NCBI RefSeq assembly: GCF_003697345.1
Contig: NZ_RFLY01000007.1
Location: 1 to 64,000, forward strand
DNA from: Solilutibacter pythonis
GTDB lineage: Bacteria > Pseudomonadota > Gammaproteobacteria > Xanthomonadales > Xanthomonadaceae
Direction of reading: 5' to 3'
Length of the DNA stretch: 64,000 nucleotides
In this document: one piece after another, positions 52,592-61,624 of the stretch
Layout of the letters: each line of letters starts with the position of its first letter
Position numbering within the stretch: position 1 is the stretch's first letter
The notes under the pieces: generated by a model
What the model was told of the DNA's origin: nothing
Database searches by the model: none
The model's input: the letters and a program-made list of their open reading frames with translations, nothing else
Made by a program: the position numbers and the translations under genes

Positions 52592-53256
52592 TGAAGCGCT
52601 CGCCCGCCTGTCATCCCCTCGCTGCCCTACTGATGCTAGGCTTCCTACTCGCCGGCTGTTCCAGGAATGTGTCGATGAACGCGAACGACCCGAAACCCTT
52701 CGACCCGCAAGCGCTGGATCGCGGCTCCGCCAAGCTCAACCCCGCGCCTCAGCAAGCCTACGAAATCACCCTGACCATCGACAACGCGCCGGGGCCGTTT
52801 GCGGTGGTGGAGGGCATTGCCCAGTTCGATGTCACCAACGAAGGGGAGTGTGGGTACATTGATCCATTTGCCGGCGTACCCCATCGCATCACCAGTAGCG
52901 AACCCTTCGAATTGAACAAAATTTCGGAAAACGAGTATCGCGGCACCCTCTATCTGGATTACATGCAGGACGATGCCTACTACGACCGCGCCGTCTGTCA
53001 TTGGGAGTTCACCCAAGCCCGAGCACGGCTCAGGGCTACGGAAAGCCCGGACGACACCCGATTCCTGCCAAGGCTCGACCGCGATGAACTGCTAGCGCAA
53101 CAATCCAGGACCACTTATTTCTGGCGAGGCGGGTATCCGCGCGATGAAATGGCCAACTATCCAGACTCCGGCTATAGGACCCCGGAACGCTTCAAGCCAG
53201 AAATCCGCAACGATCTATTCTCCATCACCCTCAGCGCCCGTAAGGTGACTCCATGA
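52591..53256 (+). CDS. Predicted outer-membrane lipoprotein, copy 2 (putative immunity protein)
   Basis: A 221-residue lipoprotein with lipobox FLLAGC, nearly identical to copy 3 in the middle (for example FAGVPHRITSSEPFELNKI) and to copy 1 at the C-terminus (MANYPDSGYRTPERF). It is thus a mosaic of the other two. The start codon overlaps the stop of truncated lipase 1, and the stop overlaps the start of truncated lipase 2. Confidence 0.78.
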   Translation: MKRSPACHPLAALLMLGFLLAGCSRNVSMNANDPKPFDPQALDRGSAKLNPAPQQAYEITLTIDNAPGPFAVVEGIAQFDVTNEGECGYIDPFAGVPHRITSSEPFELNKISENEYRGTLYLDYMQDDAYYDRAVCHWEFTQARARLRATESPDDTRFLPRLDRDELLAQQSRTTYFWRGGYPRDEMANYPDSGYRTPERFKPEIRNDLFSITLSARKVTP

Positions 53257-53573
53257 GCATCACCTCCCTGCAATATGCCCGGCTCGCAGATAATAGTTAC
53301 GACACGACGCGAAAACCGGGCACTCGCCAACCAGGCGAAGAGCCAATTGACATCAATGGAGTCAAGTTCGAAGTACTCGAACACGTGGAAAACCGCTTCA
53401 ACGGCTACGCAGGCACCATTTACCAACGGGTGGACACCGGCGAAATCGTGGTCGCGCACCGGGGTACCAACGAAGTATTTCGCGATGGCATCCTGACCGA
53501 TGCCGGCATGCCCGCCAACCGGGCCTGCTTTGACCGCCCCCCGCCATATGGCTACGCCACCTTTCGACCGTGA
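53253..53573 (+). pseudogene. Truncated lipase, copy 2
   Basis: Another 106-residue lipase N-terminus cut at the same point as copy 1 and ending in the same unrelated 20 residues. Its residues 12-36 (NSYDTTRKPGTRQPGEEP) differ from copies 1 and 3, while the part after EVLEHVENRF is identical. The nucleophile is missing. Overlaps flank it on both sides. Confidence 0.8.
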
Positions 53574-54238
53574 TGAAGCGCCCGCCCGCCTGTCATCCCC
53601 TCGCCGCTCTACTGATGCTAGGCTTCCTACTTGCCGGCTGTTCCAGGAATGTGTCGATGAACGCGAACGATCCAAAACCCTTCGACCCGCAAACGCTGGA
53701 TCGCGGCTCCGCCAAGCTCAACCCCACGCCTCAGCAAGCCTACGAAATCACCCTGACCATCGACAACGCGCCGGGACCGTTTGCGGTGGTGGAGGGCATT
53801 GCCCAGTTCGATGTCACCAACGAAGGGGAGTGTGGGTACATTGATCCATTTGCCGGCGTACCCCATCGCATCACCAGTAGCGAACCCTTCGAATTGAACA
53901 AAATTTCGGAAAACGAGTATCGCGGCACCCTCTATCTGGATTACATGCAGGACGATGCCTACTACGACCGCGCCGTCTGTCATTGGGAATTCACCCAAGC
54001 CCGAGCACGGCTCAGGGCTACGGAAAGCCCGGACGACACCCGATTCCTGCCAAGGCTCGACCGCGATGAACTAATGGCGCAACAATCCAGGACCACTTAT
54101 TTCTGGCGAGGCGGGTATCCACGTGATGAAATAGACAACTCTCCGGACAATGGCACTATCAACCCTGACCGGGTTGCACCAGAAATCCGTGACGACCTTT
54201 TCAGCATCACTCTTAATGCGCGCAAGGTGAGCCCATGA
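53573..54238 (+). CDS. Predicted outer-membrane lipoprotein, copy 3 (putative cognate immunity protein)
   Basis: This 221-residue lipoprotein (lipobox FLLAGC) sits directly upstream of, and overlaps by ATGA, the only full-length lipase. Its last 40 residues (EIDNSPDNGTINPDRVAPEIR) differ from copies 1 and 2, while its middle matches copy 2. If the lipoprotein is an immunity protein, this copy is the expected match for the intact lipase. No enzymatic motif was seen. Confidence 0.8.
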   Translation: MKRPPACHPLAALLMLGFLLAGCSRNVSMNANDPKPFDPQTLDRGSAKLNPTPQQAYEITLTIDNAPGPFAVVEGIAQFDVTNEGECGYIDPFAGVPHRITSSEPFELNKISENEYRGTLYLDYMQDDAYYDRAVCHWEFTQARARLRATESPDDTRFLPRLDRDELMAQQSRTTYFWRGGYPRDEIDNSPDNGTINPDRVAPEIRDDLFSITLNARKVSP

Positions 54239-55761
54239 GCATCACACCTCAACAATACGCAGACCTTGCTGCTGATAGCTACCGAGAACGCAGCCCGGGC
54301 ATACGCTCCCCGGGCGAAGAAGAGCCAGTCATTTCGGGAGGCGTCAAGTTCGAAGTGCTCGAACACGTGGAAAACCGCTTCAACGGCTACGCAGGCACCA
54401 TTTACCAACGGGTGGACACCGGCGAAATCGTGGTCGCGCACCGGGGTACCAACGAAGTGCTGCGCGATGGCATCCTGACCGATGCCGGCATGGTCATCAG
54501 CCGGATGAATGCCCAGCAAGACGATGCGCTGGAATTAACCAAGCGCGCACTGCAAGAAGCACAAAAGAACGCCAGATACAACGGCGGCAAAGCCCCCGAA
54601 GTCACCGTCACCGGCCATTCCCTGGGCGGTACGCTGACGCAGATCACCGCCCATCATTACGGTCTGCGCGGCGAGACCTTCAACGCCTATGGTTCGGTCA
54701 GCTTGTACCGGCGCATCCCGGAGGGCGGCGACAAGGTGGTGAACCACGTCATGGCCAGCGACGTGGTATCCGCCGCCTCGCCCCATTACGGTCAGGTGCG
54801 CGTCTACGCCAAGCCCGATGAAATCCAGCGATTGCAGCGGTTCCGCTACGACAATGGCCCCGGCGGCTTGCTCGACCTCATGGACCGCGACGCGGTGAAC
54901 GTCGCCGCCCGTTCGCTGAATGCGCACAGCATGCACCTGTTCACCGACAAGGATGCCAACGGCGGGCCCGACATCCCGGTAATGGCCGACCCCGCCGCCA
55001 AGCGGCTGGCCGCGGACAACGCCGCGATGATCGACAAATACCGGAGCGACGTGCTGACCCTCCGGCGCGGCGTTTCCGCCATCATGGGCGGCCCGCTCAA
55101 TGGCATGCGGATAGGCGTCGACCTTTTTCTCGACCCGATCGAACCCGGCATGGGCCGGGAAAAGCCCCCTTACTCCCTCCCCGAACCTTCGCCGTTCCAA
55201 CAGGACGTCGAAACGATCATCCAGGAGATGGACAAGTATTTTCCGAATCGCTCCCCCGGTTCGACGAATCCTTCCAACCGCCCCGCGCCCGCCGAGCGCG
55301 GATTGCCAGGATTCGAATCCTCGCCGTTCCAACAGGACGTCGAAACGATCATCCGGGAGATGGACAAGTACTTTCCGAATCGCTCGCCCGGTTCGACGAA
55401 TCCTTCCGGCCACCCGGCGCCCGCCGAGCGCGAATTGCTGGAGGACGTCCAGCGCTATCTACAGCGGGGATACCCGGCCGCGCCAACGGGGATGCCCGGC
55501 AAGCAGAGTTCGCTCGAACGCGACCCAGAGTCCTACGTCGATCGCATGCTGGCCGCCGCCCGCTCGGGCGATCACGAGCAGTTCCGCGCCCTGACCCAAC
55601 AGGCCGCGAACACCACGGCCGGGCAACAGTTGCGGCAAGACGCCATCGCCCAGGTCGATTCGCAGGAGCGCGAGCAGGAACAGCAGGCCCGGCTGGCACA
55701 ACAGCAGCAAGAGCAGCAACAGCAGCAGCAAGCCATGCAAGGGCCACGCATGCGGATGTGA
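54235..55761 (+). CDS. Class 3-type lipase with glutamine-rich tail (putative secreted effector)
   Basis: This 508-residue protein has an alpha/beta-hydrolase lipase domain in the first 250 residues: VVAHRGTNE (oxyanion region), the nucleophile elbow TVTGHSLGGTLTQ with S129, and candidate D and H in VMASDVVSAA and NAHSMHLF. No signal peptide. Residues 315-405 contain two copies of a 44-residue repeat (SPFQQDVETIIXEMDKYFPN). The last 90 residues (ESYVDRMLAAARSGDHEQFR onward) end in a run of glutamines and GPRMRM. Lipases with Q-rich C-termini beside periplasmic lipoproteins are known substrates of the Xanthomonadales antibacterial type IV secretion system. The canonical XVIPCD motifs were not clearly seen, and no secretion genes are nearby. 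Confidence 0.82.
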   Translation: MSITPQQYADLAADSYRERSPGIRSPGEEEPVISGGVKFEVLEHVENRFNGYAGTIYQRVDTGEIVVAHRGTNEVLRDGILTDAGMVISRMNAQQDDALELTKRALQEAQKNARYNGGKAPEVTVTGHSLGGTLTQITAHHYGLRGETFNAYGSVSLYRRIPEGGDKVVNHVMASDVVSAASPHYGQVRVYAKPDEIQRLQRFRYDNGPGGLLDLMDRDAVNVAARSLNAHSMHLFTDKDANGGPDIPVMADPAAKRLAADNAAMIDKYRSDVLTLRRGVSAIMGGPLNGMRIGVDLFLDPIEPGMGREKPPYSLPEPSPFQQDVETIIQEMDKYFPNRSPGSTNPSNRPAPAERGLPGFESSPFQQDVETIIREMDKYFPNRSPGSTNPSGHPAPAERELLEDVQRYLQRGYPAAPTGMPGKQSSLERDPESYVDRMLAAARSGDHEQFRALTQQAANTTAGQQLRQDAIAQVDSQEREQEQQARLAQQQQEQQQQQQAMQGPRMRM

Positions 55762-55790
55762 TTCATCGCTACAACGAGGGGCTTCGAACA

Positions 55791-56369
55791 ATGCGGGAAC
55801 AAACACTACCGGACTTGATCGCCAAAACCGCCAGCCTGATGGAACAGTTCGAGCGGCGCTGCGCCAAGATCGAACAAGACCAGCAAGTCCTGACCCAACG
55901 CCTGGCGGCAATGGCCGAGCACATTCCGGGCATCGTCAGACAATCGGCCGATACCCATCTGCAACGCATCTCCAGCAACATCGCCGGCTCCGCGCGCGAG
56001 GGGCTGCAACAGGCCGTATCGGGCTACGAGCAGGGCCTGAACCAATCCGGCGCGGCGCTGAAAAACCAGGCCGCCACCCTCAACACCGAACTCAAGCGGC
56101 TGGAAGCGCTGCACCGCCACCTGATATTGAAAGTGGCGGCGATACTGACGTTCGGCCTGGGTCTGCTGATCATGGGGACGCTCTACCTCTCGACCCACTA
56201 TCGTTCCGTCATCGAACAGAACCAGGTTTCCGCGGAGCTGCTGCGCGCCTACAACCGGGCCGACGTCACGCTCTGCGGCGACACGCTGTGCGCCAACATC
56301 GACCCCAAGGCCAAACCCTATGGCAGCGGCAAGAAGACCTACCACCCGGTCAAACCCCGCCAGCCCTGA
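55791..56369 (+). CDS. Coiled-coil single-pass membrane protein
   Basis: This 192-residue protein has a long N-terminal helical, coiled-coil-prone part (residues 1-110: LIAKTASLMEQFERRCAKIE, LKRLEALHRHL). One membrane segment follows (ILKVAAILTFGLGLLIMGTLYL, about 115-136). The C-terminal part of about 55 residues has the pair CGDTLC, which could form a disulfide if outside the cytoplasm. I do not recognise the family; it has some look of MbeB/relaxation-type proteins. The start at 55791 follows GAGGGG. It lies 29 bases after the lipase and may belong to the same module. Confidence 0.7.
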   Translation: MREQTLPDLIAKTASLMEQFERRCAKIEQDQQVLTQRLAAMAEHIPGIVRQSADTHLQRISSNIAGSAREGLQQAVSGYEQGLNQSGAALKNQAATLNTELKRLEALHRHLILKVAAILTFGLGLLIMGTLYLSTHYRSVIEQNQVSAELLRAYNRADVTLCGDTLCANIDPKAKPYGSGKKTYHPVKPRQP

Positions 56370-56393
56370 TTCCGCTCCCCTCGGCCGGCGGAT

Positions 56394-58280
56394 TCATTCG
56401 GCCGGCGAGTCGTCCAGATAGGTATAGCCGGTCAGGCCCGCCTCCAGCGCTTCGTTGAAGCGCGCGGCCTGCGATTCGGTCAGGTCGGCGGCGGTCACGC
56501 GGGCGCGGTAGGCGCGGCGCAGGTCTTCCAGTTTGTAGCCGACGTAGTCGAGCATCACGTCGGTGGTATCGCCCCGGCGCTGCTGGACGATGCGGCAATC
56601 CTCGCCATCCACCCTGACCGCGATGGCATCGGTGTCGCCAAACAGGTTGTGGATGTCGCCGAGGATCTCCTGATACGCGCCCACCAGGAAGAAGCCAAGC
56701 CGGTAGCGCTCGCCCTTCCTCAATTCGTGCAGCGGCAGCGAGCTGTCGAGGTCTTCGTTTTCCACGTAGACATCGATCTTGCCGTCCGAATCGCAGGTCA
56801 GGTCGGCGATGATGCCGCGCCGCGCCGGGCGCTCGTCGAGGCGCTCGATGGGCACGATCGGGAATACCTGGTCGATCGCCCAGACGTCCGGCATCGATTC
56901 GAACACGCTGAAATTGACGAAGTACTTGTCCACCAGCCGCTCGTTGAGTTCGTCCAGCAGGTCGCGGTGGCTTTTCTCGTCGTAGGTGAGGCGCGCCTTG
57001 ACCTTGTGGGCGATGGCATAGAACAGGTCGTCGATGCGGGCGCGCTGCACCAGGTCGATCTGGCCCAGCGAATACAGCGCCAGACCTTCGGAATGCGCCT
57101 GCGTGGCCTCGTGGAAGACTTCCACCGCCGGGCGTCCGTGCATCTCGTCGTGCAGCTCGCGCAGGTGCCGCACCGGCTGCGATTCGTCCTCGTTCCGCGG
57201 CGGCACGCGGCCTTCCGGCGCCTGTTCCACTTCGCTCACGTTGGCCACCAGCACGGCATGGTGCGCGGTCATCGCGCGGCCGCACTCGGTGACGATACGC
57301 GGCGGCGGCAGGTCGTTCTGCCGGCAGGCTTCGGCCAGCGGCTGCACGATGCTCGAAGCGTAATGGCCGATGTTGTAGTTGACCGAGTTGTAGGAGCGCG
57401 AGCGCGTGCCCTCGTAATCGACGCCCAGCCCGCCGCCGACATCCACATGGCTGATTTCCGCGCCCAGTTTCGACAGCTCGACGAAATAGCGGGTCGCCTC
57501 GCGCATGCCGTTGGCGATGTCGCGCACGTTGGAAATCTGGCTGCCCATGTGGAAATGCAGCAGCTTCAGGCAATCGCCCATGCCGGTATCGCGCAGGTGT
57601 TTCCAGAGATCGAGCAACTGGCGCGGGTTGAGGCCGAACTTGGCCTTGTCGCCGCCCGAGTTCTGCCACTTGCCCGCGCCCAAGCTTGCCAGCCGCATGC
57701 GCACGCCGATGCCGGGCTTGACGCCGAGCGCCTTGGCCTCCTCCAGCACGATGCCGAGCTCCGAGGGTTTTTCCACCACGATGAAGGTTTCGAGGCCGAG
57801 CTTGCGGCCGATCAACGCCAGACGGATGTATTCCCGATCCTTGTAGCCGTTGCAGACGATCAGACCGCCGGCGCGCGAAAGCGCCAGCACCGCCATCAAT
57901 TCCGGCTTGCTGCCGGCCTCAAGGCCGAACCCCTCGCCGTGGTGCCCGGCCAGGGTGCCGGCCACCCCGGCGTGCTGGTTGACCTTGATCGGATAGACCG
58001 CGGTGTAGCCGCCGCCGTAATCCCAATCGGCCATCGCCCCGGCGAACGCCGATTGCAGCTTGCCGAGGCGCTCGCCCAGGATGTCGGGAAAACGCACCAG
58101 GAGCGGCAGGCTGGCGCCGGAAGCCAGCGCGCGGTCCACCGCCTCGGCCAGCGCGATGCGCGGCCCGGCGGCGCCCTTCGGGGCGACCACGATGCGACCG
58201 TCCTCGCCGACGTCGAAATAGCCATCGGCCCAGTGCGGGATCGAATAGGTCTTGCGGGCGAGATCAGTCGTCCAGGTCAC
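56394..58280 (-). CDS. speA: Biosynthetic arginine decarboxylase
   Basis: This 628-residue fold-type III PLP enzyme turns arginine into agmatine for polyamine synthesis. The PLP lysine lies in YPIKVNQH, the conserved HFHMGSQ and HVDVGGGLGVDYEG follow, and the second-subunit active site is in VTECGRAM. TWTTDLARKTYSIPHW begins the protein as in relatives. The start is taken as GTG at 58280 because GGAG lies 8 bases upstream; another GTG is two codons earlier. Agmatine-to-putrescine genes are not in the window, but spermidine synthase is 2 kb away. It lies 69 bases downstream of the M48 gene. Confidence 0.94.
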   Translation of the reverse strand: MTWTTDLARKTYSIPHWADGYFDVGEDGRIVVAPKGAAGPRIALAEAVDRALASGASLPLLVRFPDILGERLGKLQSAFAGAMADWDYGGGYTAVYPIKVNQHAGVAGTLAGHHGEGFGLEAGSKPELMAVLALSRAGGLIVCNGYKDREYIRLALIGRKLGLETFIVVEKPSELGIVLEEAKALGVKPGIGVRMRLASLGAGKWQNSGGDKAKFGLNPRQLLDLWKHLRDTGMGDCLKLLHFHMGSQISNVRDIANGMREATRYFVELSKLGAEISHVDVGGGLGVDYEGTRSRSYNSVNYNIGHYASSIVQPLAEACRQNDLPPPRIVTECGRAMTAHHAVLVANVSEVEQAPEGRVPPRNEDESQPVRHLRELHDEMHGRPAVEVFHEATQAHSEGLALYSLGQIDLVQRARIDDLFYAIAHKVKARLTYDEKSHRDLLDELNERLVDKYFVNFSVFESMPDVWAIDQVFPIVPIERLDERPARRGIIADLTCDSDGKIDVYVENEDLDSSLPLHELRKGERYRLGFFLVGAYQEILGDIHNLFGDTDAIAVRVDGEDCRIVQQRRGDTTDVMLDYVGYKLEDLRRAYRARVTAADLTESQAARFNEALEAGLTGYTYLDDSPAE

Positions 58281-58349
58281 GGCCACGGCTCCGGTTCGGG
58301 GTGGCGTGCATCTTAGTCGCTGGCATCGGCCCGCGACGTGACCGCGCAA

Positions 58350-60194
58350 TCAATGGCGATAGACCGGATCGCCGGCAACCTTGCAAAGCTTGCGGGCAAC
58401 CATGCGCTGACCATCGGGCAGCATGATGAGGAAAGTCCCCGGCAAGGCGATGCGTTCCACCAGCCGGTCCAACTTGCCTTGGCCGCTCATCGCCAGCCTG
58501 CGCACGCGCACCAGCATCACGTAATGCGGCACGTCGCCGGGATCATCGATGCGCTTGCGCACCAGCCAGGCCCGGCCCACCCAGTTCGCCCCGGCCAGCG
58601 TCGCGCGCAGGTCGTCGAGCACCGCCTCGGGCAATCCATGCGGCATGAAATCGTCGCGGCGCGAAATCGTGCCGCGTTGCAGACGGGCGGCATGCTGGCG
58701 GTCGGACAACCGTTGCAGGCTGCGCGTGATTGCATCGAGTTCGGCATCCTCGCCGCGCTGTCGGTGGAAGCCGTACAGCGCTTCCAGCGCCGGGCCTTCG
58801 CAGGCGGGGTCGCGGCGCATCGCCTGGTGCAGATGGGCGACGCCATCGGCATCGCCACGCGCCAGCAGCAAGACGCCCAGGCGAAAATGCAGGAAGGGGT
58901 CTTCAGGCACCCGCGCCAGCGCATGGCGATAGACCATCAGCGGGTCGACGCGCGGCACCAGCAGCTCGACCAGCCGTGCGTGCTCGACCACCTCGGCATC
59001 GCTGCGCGCTTCCGACAGCTCCAGCTCGTCCAGTCGTTCGATATCTGCGCGCATCCGGGCGTGGCCGGCGCGCCATTGCTCTGAAGCGGCATCGCGCCAG
59101 TCGTCGCTGAAGCGCGCCTCCAGCGCCGGCAGCAACGGGCCGAGCCATTGCTCGGCGGCGCTGCGCGCGGCCGGTTCGGCCAATTGCATCTCCACGCCCA
59201 TCGCCGCCAGGCGTTGGACCAGGGTCGGATGGGTGTCGTCGGGCTCGGCCGAATGCCCGGCCAGCCACGACAGCCGCGCGCCATCGGCCGGGTGGGTACT
59301 ACGCAAACTGGCGGCCATGTCGCGGTAAAGTGCCGGCGGCGGCTCCGACGCATCACGCAGCGAACGCTCCACCGCCGGCCAGAAATCCTGCGCCAGCCGC
59401 TGGCTGCCGATGTTGACCCGCACCAGCGCCTGCGCCGCCACCTGCGGCCCCACCAACCGCGCCGCCATCGCATCGGCCTCGTATTCGTTACGCCGGGCCA
59501 ACGCATAGCTGTAGGCATTGAAATAAGGCGAATACCAACCGAAGAACCGCCCAAGCAGGCGGCCCGCCCAACTGCCGCGCGCATCCAGCTCGGCCAACAG
59601 GCGCATCCAACTGACCCGGATTCGATAGATCCAGCCGTTGAAACGGCCGTGGCGGCCACCGAAATGCCCGAACTCGTGGGCGATCACCGAGCGCAACTGC
59701 GCTTCATCGAGCAACTGCAACAACGGCAGCCCGAGCAGCAGGTAATGCCGATGGCCCAGCAGCCCCATCGCCCGGGGCAGGGTGACGGCGGCGGCGTTGA
59801 GATCGGTGTCGATCAGGATGCCATCGAGTTTCGGCGCGCCCGCGGCCACCCGCAGGCGTTCGATTTCGGCTTCCAGCAGCGGCGCCTCGCCACGCCGCAA
59901 GGAGTAGCCGGTCGGCGGCTCGAATTTCACCCACAGCGCACGCAGCAGCAGCCAACCGAACACCGCGGGAATCCACACCAGCTTGAGCAATTTGAGCAGC
60001 AGGATCGGGTTGATGGCGACCAGCACGATCACCAGCCCGACCGACATCCCCAACGCCAGCACCAGCGCCCCGGCCAGCACCGCGTACCCCAGCAGCGCCA
60101 GCAACAACAGTTTCATGCGGTAGCGCGAAGGCGTAGCCTCCAGCTCCGCTTCCAGCCGCGCGACCAGCGCGCGATGACGTGCCATCACCGACAT
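58350..60194 (-). CDS. M48-family membrane zinc metallopeptidase
   Basis: This 614-residue protein has hydrophobic segments at about residues 28-48 and 50-88. The peptidase M48 motif HEFGH (173-177) follows, and the third ligand is probably in NEYEADAMAARL (near 237). Fused after the catalytic domain is a region with TPR-like spacing (DPLMVYRHALARVPEDPFLHF, residues about 420-500). Family members such as HtpX and LoiP degrade misfolded membrane or envelope proteins. GGAGG is 5 bases before the ATG at 60194. It is divergent from speE. Confidence 0.85.
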   Translation of the reverse strand: MSVMARHRALVARLEAELEATPSRYRMKLLLLALLGYAVLAGALVLALGMSVGLVIVLVAINPILLLKLLKLVWIPAVFGWLLLRALWVKFEPPTGYSLRRGEAPLLEAEIERLRVAAGAPKLDGILIDTDLNAAAVTLPRAMGLLGHRHYLLLGLPLLQLLDEAQLRSVIAHEFGHFGGRHGRFNGWIYRIRVSWMRLLAELDARGSWAGRLLGRFFGWYSPYFNAYSYALARRNEYEADAMAARLVGPQVAAQALVRVNIGSQRLAQDFWPAVERSLRDASEPPPALYRDMAASLRSTHPADGARLSWLAGHSAEPDDTHPTLVQRLAAMGVEMQLAEPAARSAAEQWLGPLLPALEARFSDDWRDAASEQWRAGHARMRADIERLDELELSEARSDAEVVEHARLVELLVPRVDPLMVYRHALARVPEDPFLHFRLGVLLLARGDADGVAHLHQAMRRDPACEGPALEALYGFHRQRGEDAELDAITRSLQRLSDRQHAARLQRGTISRRDDFMPHGLPEAVLDDLRATLAGANWVGRAWLVRKRIDDPGDVPHYVMLVRVRRLAMSGQGKLDRLVERIALPGTFLIMLPDGQRMVARKLCKVAGDPVYRH

Positions 60195-60317
60195 CGGCCC
60201 CTCCCAGACCCATCCGCGGCTTCATCCTAGGGCATGGCCCCGGCGATGACGAGTGCCGGTGCATGCCAGGGGCCGCGCTCGCTACAATCCGCGCCTGTTT
60301 CCCACACGGTCATCGCC

Positions 60318-61172
60318 ATGTCCACGCACGATTGGTTGTACGAGAATTTCGAGCCGACCGGTTCGGCTATCGGCTTTCGCATCACCCGTAAGCTGGACGA
60401 GGTGCAATCGCCATTCCAGAAGATCGAAATCTACGAATCGACCGACTGGGGCAACCTGATGCTGATCGACGGCGCGATGATGCTGACCGCGCGCGACAAC
60501 TTTTTCTACCACGAGATGATCGCCCACCCGGCGCTGTTCACCCACCCCGACCCCAAGCGCGTGGTCATCATCGGCGGCGGCGATTGCGGCACCCTGCGCG
60601 AGGTGCTGAAGCACCCTGGCGTGGCGAGCGTCACCCAGTGCGACATCGACGAGCAAGTCACGCGCATGGCGGAAAAACACTTCCCCGAACTGTGCGAATC
60701 CAACCACGACCCGCGCGCCGAAATCCTGTTCGATGACGGCCTGGCCTACATGAAGCATTGCGAAGCCGGCAGCGTGGACATCGTGATCGTCGATTCCACC
60801 GACCCGGTCGGCCCGGCCGAGGGGCTGTTCAACGCCGCGTTCTTCGCCGATTGCGCACGCGCGCTGAAGACCGGCGGCATCCTCGTGCAGCAATCGGAAT
60901 CGCCGCTGGCGCTGCTCGAACTCATCGGCGAGATGCGCGAAGAAATGCGCAAGGCCGGTTTCGCCGCCTTCCAGACCCTGCCGTTCCCGCAGCCCTGCTA
61001 TCCGACCGGCTGGTGGAGCGTGACCATGGCGAAGAAGGAAGCCGGCGGCGATTTCGGTTTCCGCGAGGCCGATGCGCGCGGCAAGGGCTTCGAGACGCTG
61101 TACTACAGCGCCGACATCCACGCCGGGGCGCAGACGCTGCCACCATTCGTGGCCAAGGCGCTGCAACGCTGA
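60318..61172 (+). CDS. speE: Spermidine synthase
   Basis: This 284-residue aminopropyltransferase makes spermidine from putrescine and decarboxylated SAM. The nucleotide motif [16 protein letters not shown] starts near residue 83. [14 protein letters not shown] and the catalytic aspartate in [14 protein letters not shown] are intact. PCYPTGWWS is the late family motif. The length is close to E. coli SpeE (288). The ATG at 60318 begins the conserved part. TACAAT at 60283-60288 is a candidate -10. A tandem-repeat array begins 43 bases after the stop. The SpeD partner is not in the window. Confidence 0.95.
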   Translation: MSTHDWLYENFEPTGSAIGFRITRKLDEVQSPFQKIEIYESTDWGNLMLIDGAMMLTARDNFFYHEMIAHPALFTHPDPKRVVIIGGGDCGTLREVLKHPGVASVTQCDIDEQVTRMAEKHFPELCESNHDPRAEILFDDGLAYMKHCEAGSVDIVIVDSTDPVGPAEGLFNAAFFADCARALKTGGILVQQSESPLALLELIGEMREEMRKAGFAAFQTLPFPQPCYPTGWWSVTMAKKEAGGDFGFREADARGKGFETLYYSADIHAGAQTLPPFVAKALQR

Positions 61173-61624
61173 ATCCGCCCACGCGGCGCACATCCAGCCC
61201 GGTGGCACGGCGCGCTGGGCTGGGCTGGGCTGGGCTGGGCGACTGGGCGACTGGGCGACTGGGCGACTGGGCGACTGGGCGGCTGGATGGCTGGATGGCT
61301 GGATGGCTGGATGGCTGGATGGCTGGATGGCTGGATGGCTGGATGGCTGGATGGCTGGATGGCTGGATGGCTGGACGGCTGGACGACGGGACGACTGGGT
61401 GGCTGGACGACTGGGTGGCTGGACGACTGGACCGAGCCGGATCGGCCGAATCTCGCGAAAAGTCGCCGGCGCAGCGGCCTGACCGGCACGGGGCCAGGCC
61501 GGACTGGGTCGGACAAAGGATGCGCGGCGCGCACTCCCTGCCGTATGAGCCGGGTCGCGCTGGGCGAGCGGCGCGCGCATGGGGCGGGCATCCGACGCCT
61601 GCCTCGGCAAGCGCCCGTGCCCGC
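61173..61624. other. Intergenic region with a complex tandem array and no gene
   Basis: These 452 bases between converging genes are half tandem repeat (61215-61432). Frames through the array encode strings such as GWLDGWMA and are repeat artefacts. Confidence 0.5.
61215..61432. repeat. Compound tandem array: 5-bp CTGGG, then 8-bp GACTGGGC and GGCTGGAT
   Basis: Five copies of CTGGG (61215-61239) lead into five of GACTGGGC (61241-61280), then eleven perfect copies of GGCTGGAT (61281-61368), then eight variant 8-mers (GGCTGGAC, GACGGGAC, GACTGGGT, GACTGGAC). All share CTGG, suggesting stepwise growth from one seed. Confidence 0.97.

Larger units (their letters stand above)
51601..54492. repeat. 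982-bp tandem triplication of a lipoprotein-lipase module
   Basis: The sequence starting CGACCGTGATGAAGCG recurs at 51601, 52583 and 53565, exactly 982 bases apart. Each unit holds a lipoprotein gene and the first part of a lipase gene. In units 1 and 2 the lipase is cut after codon 86. In unit 3 it continues to full length, so the repeated part ends near 54492. Confidence 0.97.
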
